Part shown: piece after piece, positions 8,210 to 15,759 of the stretch
Numbering within the stretch: position 1 is the stretch's first letter
Layout: each line of letters begins with the position of its first letter
Origin: CAYXZQ01 sp963717515
GTDB lineage: Archaea; Nanobdellota; Nanobdellia; Woesearchaeales; DSVV01
Reading direction: 5' to 3'
DNA: 64,000 nucleotides
Assembly (NCBI GenBank): GCA_963717515.1
Contig: OY970338.1
Coordinates: 124,001-188,000, forward strand
Made by a program: the position numbers and the translations under genes
The notes under the pieces: model-generated
The model's input: only the letters and a program-made list of their open reading frames with translations
The model's database searches: none
What the model was told of the DNA's origin: nothing

Positions 8210-9034
8210 ATGGAAGGGTATTCTCTGGACAAAGTCGTGGGTTTCCTGGACAACACTTACGGCAAGAGGAAATGGAAATCCGGCCTGAAGATACCAGGCA
8301 GGAAAAGCATAAGAAAAGCCCTGCTGATGTATGATATAGACCTGTTGTTCACAAGGGACATGTGCCTCGGCCTCCCTGATCTCATCATTTCGCATCACCC
8401 GATAAAAAAAGAGCACAGGAATTATCTCAGGAGCACAAAAGCCTCTATCTGCGTATATCATGACAGCATGGACTCACAACCCCTGATAGGCAACAACATG
8501 GTCCTGATCAAGTTCATCAGCGGGAAATATCCTGTCGCAAATATAACTCCCTTCGGAAAGAGGAATGGCGGACATCTCGGCTACAGCTGCATTCTTGCCG
8601 AGCCAGCAGATACGCAAAAGCTTCACGACTATATAATTCAGCTTCTCTCATCAAGGTTTCCAGTGATGTTCTATAACAACATCCCGAGGACAAGGAGGCT
8701 TGCTGTCATAAGCGGGGGGGACAGCAGGCAATTCATCCCTGAATGCCTTGATAAAGATATCGACACATTCATAACAGGCGAGCTTGATTATCTGAGTGCA
8801 GTAAAAGAGGATGAGGAAACTGTTTCGAATATACCAATCAGGAAGTTCACCCTGGGATACCTCCATGAGCTGGCACTCCAGAAATACAGGCTCAACATCA
8901 TCGCACCTGGCCATGAAGAGACAGAGCTACCAGGACTATTTGCGCTGCAGGCACTCCTCTCACAGGAATTCAGAAACCTCAAAACAGAGGTGATGACCAG
9001 CCCTGACATGAAAGTCAGGTACAGGATATCCTAA
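8210..9034 (+). CDS. NIF3-like dinuclear-metal protein
   Basis: 274 residues. It carries the NIF3-family metal-ligand signatures DLIISHHP (the HH pair, near residue 61), TFITGELDYLSA (near residue 190) and IIAPGHEETELPG near the C-terminus, which supply a two-metal site. The family is widespread, some members are annotated as GTP cyclohydrolase I type 2, and its physiological role is poorly defined. ATG at 8210 sits 26 nt after the TATA-like CTTAAATAC, so the transcript is probably leaderless. An ATG at 8206 is out of frame. Confidence 0.85.
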   Translation: MEGYSLDKVVGFLDNTYGKRKWKSGLKIPGRKSIRKALLMYDIDLLFTRDMCLGLPDLIISHHPIKKEHRNYLRSTKASICVYHDSMDSQPLIGNNMVLIKFISGKYPVANITPFGKRNGGHLGYSCILAEPADTQKLHDYIIQLLSSRFPVMFYNNIPRTRRLAVISGGDSRQFIPECLDKDIDTFITGELDYLSAVKEDEETVSNIPIRKFTLGYLHELALQKYRLNIIAPGHEETELPGLFALQALLSQEFRNLKTEVMTSPDMKVRYRIS

Positions 9035-9141
9035 AAACAAGGGATTTTCATACACAATTATACAAACGAATGTGTATGATTTCGCTCTCAAAACCCTTTC
9101 TACGAAAATATTTATAAATAATCCCGGTTTCTTGTGCACCC

Positions 9142-10500
9142 ATGGTGCTCGAAAAGCTGGGGGATTCGCTCAAGGAGACTCTCCAGAAGATTGCGAAGTC
9201 GGTCTTTGTAGATGACAAGCTGATAAACGAGCTCGTAAAAGACATACAGAGGGCGCTTCTCCAGGCAGATGTGAATGTCAAGCTGGTATTCTCATTATCA
9301 GAGAAGATTAAGAAGAGGATAAAGGATGAGAAGACACCCTCTGGGCTCACACAGAAAGAGCAACTGGTCAATATCGTATATGAAGAGCTTGTCGCATTCC
9401 TCGGGGGCGAGGCAAGGAAGCTCGAGATAAGGAAGAAGCCCCACAGGATAATGCTCGTGGGCCTCTTCGGAAGCGGAAAGACGACCACAGCAGGCAAGCT
9501 TGCAAGGTTCTACCAGAAGAGAGGATTCAAGGTAGGCGTAATAACTACAGACACATGGCGGCCAGCTGCATACGACCAGCTCGAGCAGATAGCAAAACAG
9601 GTCAAGGCGCCGATGTTCGGGATCAGGGCAGAGAAAGACCCTGTGAAGATCCTTGAGAAATTCAATACAGAGCTGAACAAATTCGATATCGTCATAATCG
9701 ACACAGCCGGCAGGGACGCTCTCAGCGACGAGCTCATAGAAGAGCTCACCAGGATAAACAAATATGCGAAGCCTGATGAGAGCCTGCTGGTGCTGTCAGC
9801 AGACATAGGCCAGGCAGCAGAGGCACAGGCTAAGAAGTTCAGCGAGACATGCGATGTCAGCGGAGTCATAATAACAAAGCTGGACGGGACTGCGAAAGGC
9901 GGCGGAGCGCTTTCTGCATGCGCGATAACAAACTCCCCTGTCAGGTTCATAGGGGTGGGCGAGAAGTCAGGAGACCTTGAGGAGTTCAACCCCAAGGGAT
10001 TCGTTGGAAGGCTGCTCGGCATGGGCGACCTGGAGGCACTCCTGGAAAAAGCTAAAGAGGCCATGACCCAGGAAGAGGCAGAGGATATGGGCAAGAAGCT
10101 CCTCAAGGGCGATTTCAGCCTCATGGACCTGTATGAGCAGATGCAGGCGATGAAGAAAATGGGCTCGATGTCAAAGCTCATGGAGATGATACCCGGCATG
10201 GGCCAGCTGAAGCTTCCCAAGGACGTCCTCAATGTCCAGGAGGGCAAGCTGAAGAGATGGAGATTCATAATGGACTCATGCACAAAGGAAGAGCTTGAGG
10301 AGCCTGAGAACATAACCAGCTCAAGGGTGGAAAGGATCGCGAAAGGCTCTGGCTCGAAGACATCCGAGGTCAGGGAGCTGTTGAAACAGTACAGGACTAG
10401 CAAGAAGGTCGTCAAGATGTTCAAGGGCAACAGCGCAAAAGGCATGGAGAAGATGATGAAAAGGATGGGGGGGATGCAGAATCTCAAATTCAAAGGATGA
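9142..10500 (+). CDS. srp54: Signal recognition particle 54 kDa protein
   Basis: The SRP GTPase that binds signal sequences and 7S RNA and targets ribosomes to the membrane with FtsY. 452 residues: N domain (1-90, with ALLQADVNV), G domain with GLFGSGKTTTAGKLA (P-loop), DTAGRDA, TKLDGTAKGGG, then the Met-rich M domain (about 300-440; MKKMGSMSKLMEMIPGMG). A BRE/TATA, CGAAAATATTTATAAATA, at 9103-9120 lies about 27 nt before ATG 9142, giving a leaderless transcript. It heads a cluster with prefoldin alpha and ftsY. Confidence 0.97.
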   Translation: MVLEKLGDSLKETLQKIAKSVFVDDKLINELVKDIQRALLQADVNVKLVFSLSEKIKKRIKDEKTPSGLTQKEQLVNIVYEELVAFLGGEARKLEIRKKPHRIMLVGLFGSGKTTTAGKLARFYQKRGFKVGVITTDTWRPAAYDQLEQIAKQVKAPMFGIRAEKDPVKILEKFNTELNKFDIVIIDTAGRDALSDELIEELTRINKYAKPDESLLVLSADIGQAAEAQAKKFSETCDVSGVIITKLDGTAKGGGALSACAITNSPVRFIGVGEKSGDLEEFNPKGFVGRLLGMGDLEALLEKAKEAMTQEEAEDMGKKLLKGDFSLMDLYEQMQAMKKMGSMSKLMEMIPGMGQLKLPKDVLNVQEGKLKRWRFIMDSCTKEELEEPENITSSRVERIAKGSGSKTSEVRELLKQYRTSKKVVKMFKGNSAKGMEKMMKRMGGMQNLKFKG

Positions 10501-10537
10501 TAAGGCAAGCAAAGAACAGGAGCTCCAGCAGAAGTAC

Positions 10538-10924
10538 GTGGATTACCAGGTCAATGAGCAGCAGATAAGGCAGATATCAGAGCAGTTCCAGGAGATAAAC
10601 AGCAAGCTCATGGAGCTTGAGTACATAAGCCAGTCCCTTGACGAGATAGGGACAATAGAGAAAGGCACAGAGATTCTCGCGCCGATAAGCTCGGGCATAT
10701 TCGTCAGGGCTGATATCAAGGACAGCGCAAAGCTTCTCATAAACATCGGCCAGGGCACAGTGGTGCCGAAGAGCATAAAGGAGACCAAGGACCTACTCAA
10801 GAAGCAGCTTGACGAGATAGAGGGAATAAGGGGCAGGCTCATGATGCAGCTCAATGAATATTCTGTGAAAAGCCAGAGGCTCGAGAAGGAGCTCACAGAG
10901 CTCACAGGGGTTGATGATGTTTAA
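10538..10924 (+). CDS. pfdA: Prefoldin alpha subunit, start codon unclear
   Basis: Prefoldin is a hexameric jellyfish-shaped co-chaperone that passes unfolded proteins to the thermosome. The protein shows N- and C-terminal coiled-coil helices (QQIRQISEQFQEINSKL; LDEIEGIRGRLMMQL) around a beta-hairpin core with PISSGIFVRADI. The listed start is GTG at 10538, but the coiled-coil pattern continues upstream in the same frame (KEQELQQKY) to about 10500 without an ATG, GTG or TTG. The ATG overlapping the srp54 stop (10497) is in another frame. Either initiation is non-canonical or a base is missing near 10500. It overlaps ftsY by 8 bp. Confidence 0.85.
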   Translation: MDYQVNEQQIRQISEQFQEINSKLMELEYISQSLDEIGTIEKGTEILAPISSGIFVRADIKDSAKLLINIGQGTVVPKSIKETKDLLKKQLDEIEGIRGRLMMQLNEYSVKSQRLEKELTELTGVDDV

Positions 10925-12443
10925 GTTCTTCAAGGACAAGCTCAAGTCTGCGATAGACAGGTTCTCAAAGAATGTCGACAAGGAGAGCGAGGATGCAAAG
11001 CCAGAGGAAGCTCTGGAGGAGCTAAAGCAAGAGAAGGCAGAATCTGTAAAAGAGCTTCAGCAAGAAGAAAAGTTACAAGAGGAGAATCCTGAAGAAGAAA
11101 TAATAGACGAGCCAGAGCCTGAAGAAGATATAAACGAAGAAGCAGAGCCCGAGGAAGAGAAAAAAGCAGAAGAGGAGGAGAAGCCTATTGAGGCTGAAGA
11201 AGAAGAGCCTGAGGAAGAGGAGACTCATCATGAAGAAGGGAAGGCTGAAGAAGAAATAATAGACGAGCCAGAGCCTGAAGAAGAAGGGAAAGCTGGGCAA
11301 GAAGAAAAAGCTGAAGAAAAAGAAGAGCCTGAAACGGCAAATGCAGAAGAGCTATATGAAGAAAAAATCCAGGAGATAATAGGAACGCCCAAAAAGGCAG
11401 CAAAAGAGGAAGTCAGGGCCAAGACCCATGTCATTGAAAAGGAGGCAGAGCCTAAGAAAAAAGGCATCTTTGCCCGTATTAAGGACAGGGTAACGCAAAA
11501 GGAGGAGAAGCCAGGGCCAGCAGAGCCGAATAAAGTTATCCCTTCAACATCTGAGCCTGAGCAGAGACAGAGCCTCCTCAAGAAAGTCACTGACTCTGTG
11601 ACCAAGAAATCCATATCAGAATCGAAGTTCAACGACCTGTTCTGGGAGCTCGAGATAGTGCTTCTCGAGAACAATGTCGCTGTCGATGTCATCGAGAAGA
11701 TAAAGGAGGACCTGAGAGCTGAGCTTGTCACAAAGAAGATAAGGATAGGCAAGACCCATGAAGTCATACTGCAGGCTCTAACAAGGTCAATAGACTCGCT
11801 CTTCAATGCCGAGAAGATATCCCTCATGGATGAGCTAAGGAAGAAGAAGCCTTACGTTATACTATTTGTCGGCGTCAACGGCGTGGGGAAGACCACGACC
11901 ATAGCAAAGGTCGCCCACATGCTCCAGAAGAACAAAAAGTCCTGCGTGATAGCGGCTGCAGACACGTTCAGGGCAGCAGCGATACAGCAGCTCGAAGAGC
12001 ATGCGAAGAGGCTGGGTACAAAGCTCATCAAGCATGACTACGGCTCGGACCCTGCAGCTGTCGCATTCGACGCGATAAAATACGCAAAATCAAAGGACAT
12101 CGACGTTGTCCTCGTCGACACTGCAGGAAGGCAGCACTCGAACACGAACCTCATGGAAGAGATGAAGAAGATGGGAAGGGTGGCGAGCCCGGACCTCAAG
12201 CTCTTTGTCGGCGAGTCCATAACTGGGAATGACTGCATTGTCCAGGCATCGAAGTTCAACGAGGCTGTGGGGATAGACGGGATAATCCTCTCAAAGGCTG
12301 ATGTCGACGACAAGGGCGGGGCCGCAATCTCGGTCTCATACGTCACGAAGAAGCCCATACTTTACCTGGGGACAGGCCAGGACTACGGAGCGCTCCAGGA
12401 GTTCGACAAAGACATCATAATAAGGAACCTCGGTCTCGCATAA
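10917..12443 (+). CDS. ftsY: SRP receptor FtsY with long acidic N-terminal domain
   Basis: Membrane-associated SRP receptor GTPase that docks SRP-ribosome complexes. 509 residues from ATG 10917 (MFKFFKDKLK, an amphipathic membrane-binding start; ATG 10914 and TTG 10911 are less likely). Residues about 20-150 are highly acidic (runs of E and EP), with the segment EEEIIDEPEPEE present twice. The NG domain follows: GVNGVGKTTTIAKVA (P-loop), AADTFRAAAIQQLE, VDTAGRQ, SKADVDDKGGAA, and DFGA replaced by DYGA in TGQDYGALQEFD. Overlap with pfdA suggests co-translation. Confidence 0.95.
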   Translation: MFKFFKDKLKSAIDRFSKNVDKESEDAKPEEALEELKQEKAESVKELQQEEKLQEENPEEEIIDEPEPEEDINEEAEPEEEKKAEEEEKPIEAEEEEPEEEETHHEEGKAEEEIIDEPEPEEEGKAGQEEKAEEKEEPETANAEELYEEKIQEIIGTPKKAAKEEVRAKTHVIEKEAEPKKKGIFARIKDRVTQKEEKPGPAEPNKVIPSTSEPEQRQSLLKKVTDSVTKKSISESKFNDLFWELEIVLLENNVAVDVIEKIKEDLRAELVTKKIRIGKTHEVILQALTRSIDSLFNAEKISLMDELRKKKPYVILFVGVNGVGKTTTIAKVAHMLQKNKKSCVIAAADTFRAAAIQQLEEHAKRLGTKLIKHDYGSDPAAVAFDAIKYAKSKDIDVVLVDTAGRQHSNTNLMEEMKKMGRVASPDLKLFVGESITGNDCIVQASKFNEAVGIDGIILSKADVDDKGGAAISVSYVTKKPILYLGTGQDYGALQEFDKDIIIRNLGLA

Positions 12444-12506
12444 ACAAGCATTTTAACCAAAAAAAGAAATATTTATATATTCTGATGCTTAGACTGTATA
12501 GATAAG

Positions 12507-12869
12507 GTGGAAAACAGGGATTCATCCAGGTCTGAAGCAAAAGATCTCTCTGAACTTGTCATATTGCTTTCCAGTGTGAACGGCCACTTGCTAAAAAAAG
12601 ACTATTATAACTTACGGGATGTGTATGAGATGTCAGTCAATCCGGCCATCAGCAATGACATCTTCAATACGGTTCTGATAAACACATACCTTGACATCGT
12701 GAACAAGATAAATGATCCAAGCGAGTATCTCCAGGCAGGGAAGATCAACGGCCTGGACAAGCTTGAAGAGGTGAGGGTGGTGATGCTCGATTATATCACC
12801 AGCAATGGCATAAGTGAAATGCTATACCAGTCTCTGAAGATGCGCATGCAGAATAATCCATTCAGCTGA
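12507..12869 (+). CDS. Small helical protein of unknown function
   Basis: 120 residues, almost entirely helical, with no transmembrane segment and no recognised motif. A strong TATA-like ATATTTATATATTC at 12467-12481 precedes a GTG start at 12507, giving a very short leader. Not clearly linked to ftsY, from which it is separated by its own promoter. Confidence 0.5.
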   Translation: MENRDSSRSEAKDLSELVILLSSVNGHLLKKDYYNLRDVYEMSVNPAISNDIFNTVLINTYLDIVNKINDPSEYLQAGKINGLDKLEEVRVVMLDYITSNGISEMLYQSLKMRMQNNPFS

Positions 12870-12931
12870 TTGCATATATTTATATATTCTCCTGATAAAT
12901 CCATATGAATTTCAAAGGTGGAGGTGATATT

Positions 12932-13363
12932 ATGGCATATATGGATATGGGGCAGTTATTCGGCCTTGGAGCTTTCATGGCTGCAATTGCAGGCATACTG
13001 GCGATATTGGCAGTTATCGTTATCGTTGTGTATGTCTACATGGCGATTGCATGGATGACAATATTTCGCAAGATCGAGTACAAGTATCCCTGGATTGCAT
13101 GGATTCCGGTTGCGAACATAGCAGGCATGCTGCAGGCAGGCGGATTTCACTGGGCGTGGGTATTTCTCATTGTCGTGCCGATCCTTGGCTGGATACCGCT
13201 GTTCATACTTGTGATAATAGCGACGTGGAGGATCTATGAGAAGAGGAAATACCCTGGATGGCTTGCACTCATCCCTGTTGCGGCAATCATCCCGTTCATC
13301 AACTTCCTGGTCGGGCCCGCAAACCTTATAATAACAGGGGTAGTCGCGTGGGTGGACAGGTAA
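12932..13363 (+). CDS. DUF5684-like four-helix membrane protein
   Basis: 143 residues with hydrophobic segments at about 8-32, 55-72, 75-98 and 105-130, and repeated W-x-P/I-P motifs (YPWIAWIPVANIAGML; GWLALIPVAAIIPF) typical of DUF5684. ATG 12932 is chosen over the in-frame ATG 12905 because GGAGGTGAT, a full anti-16S match, lies 4 nt upstream of it. A TATA box at 12879-12890 places transcription start near 12905. Function unknown. Confidence 0.65.
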   Translation: MAYMDMGQLFGLGAFMAAIAGILAILAVIVIVVYVYMAIAWMTIFRKIEYKYPWIAWIPVANIAGMLQAGGFHWAWVFLIVVPILGWIPLFILVIIATWRIYEKRKYPGWLALIPVAAIIPFINFLVGPANLIITGVVAWVDR

Positions 13364-13390
13364 GATATTTTATTTTATTTTTTCTTATCT
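13364..13390 (+). terminator. T-rich transcription terminator between convergent genes
   Basis: GATATTTTATTTTATTTTTTC directly after the DUF5684 stop is a run of T tracts of the sort that terminates archaeal transcription without a hairpin. It overlaps the last codons of the convergent helicase fragment. Confidence 0.45.
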
Positions 13391-14052
13391 TCATCGCTGA
13401 ATTCTATCTCGCCGTCAAGATAAACTCCCTGCCTGAGCCTTACCGGTCTCCAGTCGTCGACAACTAAACCTGCATCAAGCCAGGAAGCGAGCTCCTCAGG
13501 ATTGCCGATCGTCGCTGAGAGGGCGATTATCTGGATGTTCTTGAGCATCCTCCTGAGGATTGTTATGAGTATCTCCAGGGTCGGCCCTCTTGATGGGTCG
13601 TTGAGCAGATGCACCTCGTCCACTATCACTACAATCACGTCCCTGAGCCATGATGTCCTGTGCCTGATTAGGGAGTCCAGCTTCTCGCTCGTGGTCACCA
13701 CTAGGTCAAGCCCGGCAATCCCAGGCTGCTTTTCGTCGACATCGCCCACTGAGAGTCCGACGTTTATCATTGGGTATTTCCTGGTGAATTCATTGTATTT
13801 CTCCCTTGCAAGCGCTTTGAGAGGGACTACATATACAGCCTTGCCTCTAGCTTCAAGGATGGAGTTCAATGCAGCCAACTCAGCTATGAGGGTCTTGCCT
13901 GAAGCCGTAGGGGTGCAGACAAGCAGGCTATTCCCGTCGAGAAGTCCCTTATCCACAGCTTTTGCCTGAGCAGGCCGAAGCTCCTTTATGTCTTTTCGAA
14001 GGACTGCATAGAGCTTATTGTTGACCTTCCCTTCGATGGCTTTGAGTTCCAT
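13375..14052 (-). CDS. Truncated Hel308-type helicase (first RecA domain only)
   Basis: 225 residues matching the N-terminal third of Hel308/Ski2-like DNA helicases: Q-motif region (LRPAQAKAVDKGLL), PTASGKT (Walker A), PLKALAREKY (Ia), TTSEKLDSL (Ib), VDEVHLL (DEVH box), LSATIGNPEEL (motif III), then WRPVRLRQGVYLDGEIEF. Full Hel308 is about 700 residues. Here it ends in DEDKKK-stop at a poly-A stretch, and the second RecA, winged-helix and ratchet domains are missing, with the space taken by the convergent gene. Without motifs IV-VI it cannot be a normal helicase. It may be a deletion remnant or a repurposed fragment. Confidence 0.8.
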   Translation of the reverse strand: MELKAIEGKVNNKLYAVLRKDIKELRPAQAKAVDKGLLDGNSLLVCTPTASGKTLIAELAALNSILEARGKAVYVVPLKALAREKYNEFTRKYPMINVGLSVGDVDEKQPGIAGLDLVVTTSEKLDSLIRHRTSWLRDVIVVIVDEVHLLNDPSRGPTLEILITILRRMLKNIQIIALSATIGNPEELASWLDAGLVVDDWRPVRLRQGVYLDGEIEFSDEDKKK

Positions 14053-14091
14053 TAAAGACAGTATTCGGTGGGAGCTTATATTTTTTTTGCA

Positions 14092-15759
14092 TCAGTCCCT
14101 GAGCTTCCATATCACATAGATTGACGTCAGTGCAAGCAGCACAAGGAATAGAATGAACAGGGGGGTCAGTTCATAGCTCTTGTTCGAAAGCACAGTGATG
14201 TCCAGGGTATTCTCTCCCTGGAGATAGCAGCTATCTCCATTGCTACAGACAGACTCTCCATCGATGTCAAGGGTGTATTTGCCAGGGTCAAGACCCTTTA
14301 TCTCTGTAAAATATCCTGTTGCCTCTCCCCTGTATTCTGTCTCGAATGCGCTGACAACCTTGCCGTGGCTGTTTCTTGCGCTTACGGTCACAAGCGCCGG
14401 AGGGCCGCATGCAGGGTCAGGTCCGTCGGTATAGCCAGGGAGATAATTGCTGTTCATCCCTGAGCGGACCTTTGCATACAACTCTACGGACTCATTATCA
14501 AACATCACGGCCTTAGACAGTCTGGCCTCGACCTTGAGCGCCTTTATCTCGCCGACAGCGTCAAGGTATATGGAACCGAATATCTTGCTCAGCCTTATCT
14601 CATCAGATGGGCTGTAGACATAATTTCCGCAATTGGTCGAGGCCTCAGACATCTCGACAATCTTCTTGAGTATCTCCTCTGATCTGCTTCCTGGATATAC
14701 CTCATCCCCATATCCAATGGCATATATACAGATGCCCTGGTCGATGAGTTTCTTCACTGTGTCATAGATGGAATACGGGCTTCCTCTGTCCCATGGCTCG
14801 CCGTCGCTCAGAAAGATTATGACCCTTCCTGAGTTGTTGTTGCCGGACTTCTGGTAGTTCTCCTTTGCCTTCTGGAATGCAGGGATGTAAAGGGTCGAAC
14901 CGCCGGAATGGATGTTGTCTATCGCACTGAGCAGCAGGGACCTCTCGTCAGTGAACGGCGTTGCGATGCTCACATCATCAGAGAATTTCAGGACTGAAAC
15001 CCTGTCACCGGGATAAATGATGCCAGCGAGGTGCTTAGCCGCCTCCTTGACATTATCAAGCTTGCCCCCCATCATGCTTCCTGACCTGTCTATGAGAAGC
15101 GAGAGGTCTATGTTCTTCTTGTATTGCAGGCTGAAGTTGCCGATGGTATAATTCCTGGTCCTGTTCATGACAAGGCCTCCCCTCAGTGCGGTCGACAGGT
15201 TGTCGAAATAATCATTCGGCTCTCCACCCTTGAAAGTGTAATTGAAGGTTTCTCCAGGGTATATGGTACTGCTCATGAAGCTACCGTCAAAGGAGTCCCT
15301 GCCGCTAGTCACTGTGTGGGCCTTCTTGCCGATGTTCTTCCAAACGACCGTAGTCCCGCTGGCGATGGAAATGTTCTGCGGGACATAGGCGTAATCAGTG
15401 ATGAACACCATAATGTTCCTTTTGCTTGTATTTGAGAACAGGTACCTGTTTATCTCATTGCAGTCGTCTGTCTCGCACTTGTCAAACCCAGAGAAATCCT
15501 CGATATCAAGGTCACCAATGTACAGGGTGTTGTAGATGTTGCATGATTCACCTGATGAGTCCTGTATGTCGGCATTTATATATGCTTTATAATTGCCTGC
15601 AGGGATCCTCCTGTCAAGCTTGTACTGCTTGTCATCTGGGTCATAGAAAAAGGAAAATTCTGTCTGATTTCTTGCATCATCCCTCAGGAGAAGCCTGTAC
15701 ATCCGCAGGCGGGCTGCAGTATTGGGTCGCGCCCATCTGGAACCTGCCAGGGATCTCAA
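14092..15759 (-). CDS. vWA domain surface protein, C-terminal piece of a frameshifted gene
   Basis: 555 codons open, beginning at a TTG that is not a convincing start. Domains: the rest of a beta-sandwich, a cupredoxin-like domain (about 110-200; VPQNISIASGTTVVWKNIG then HTVTS), a von Willebrand A domain with MIDAS DRSGSMMGGK, another beta-sandwich, and a C-terminal transmembrane helix (LTPLFILFLVLLALTSIYVI) with a short basic tail. In the cupredoxin domain only the first His ligand is kept; the expected Cys and second His are absent, so copper binding is unlikely. The sequence continues the reading of the upstream ORF one base out of frame after its C-S-P-P-A motif. Confidence 0.75.
   Translation of the reverse strand: MRSLAGSRWARPNTAARLRMYRLLLRDDARNQTEFSFFYDPDDKQYKLDRRIPAGNYKAYINADIQDSSGESCNIYNTLYIGDLDIEDFSGFDKCETDDCNEINRYLFSNTSKRNIMVFITDYAYVPQNISIASGTTVVWKNIGKKAHTVTSGRDSFDGSFMSSTIYPGETFNYTFKGGEPNDYFDNLSTALRGGLVMNRTRNYTIGNFSLQYKKNIDLSLLIDRSGSMMGGKLDNVKEAAKHLAGIIYPGDRVSVLKFSDDVSIATPFTDERSLLLSAIDNIHSGGSTLYIPAFQKAKENYQKSGNNNSGRVIIFLSDGEPWDRGSPYSIYDTVKKLIDQGICIYAIGYGDEVYPGSRSEEILKKIVEMSEASTNCGNYVYSPSDEIRLSKIFGSIYLDAVGEIKALKVEARLSKAVMFDNESVELYAKVRSGMNSNYLPGYTDGPDPACGPPALVTVSARNSHGKVVSAFETEYRGEATGYFTEIKGLDPGKYTLDIDGESVCSNGDSCYLQGENTLDITVLSNKSYELTPLFILFLVLLALTSIYVIWKLRD

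Noticed and set aside
9510..10508. 332-codon open frame antisense to srp54
   Set aside because: It is the mirror of a well-conserved gene with strong codon bias. Its translation is Ser/Leu/Phe-rich low complexity with no domain.
11073..11827. Hydrophobic or Ser-rich open frames antisense to ftsY
   Set aside because: They arise from GAA/GAG repeats of the acidic domain read backwards (Phe/Leu/Ser runs).
15677..15759. Genuine overlap of two vWA genes with a TTG start for the downstream one
   Set aside because: The overlapping start sequence looks like the out-of-frame reading of conserved upstream codons. The CSPPA/MYRLLLRDD join parallels the third module (CGPPA/LVTVSARN), so a frameshift explains it better.
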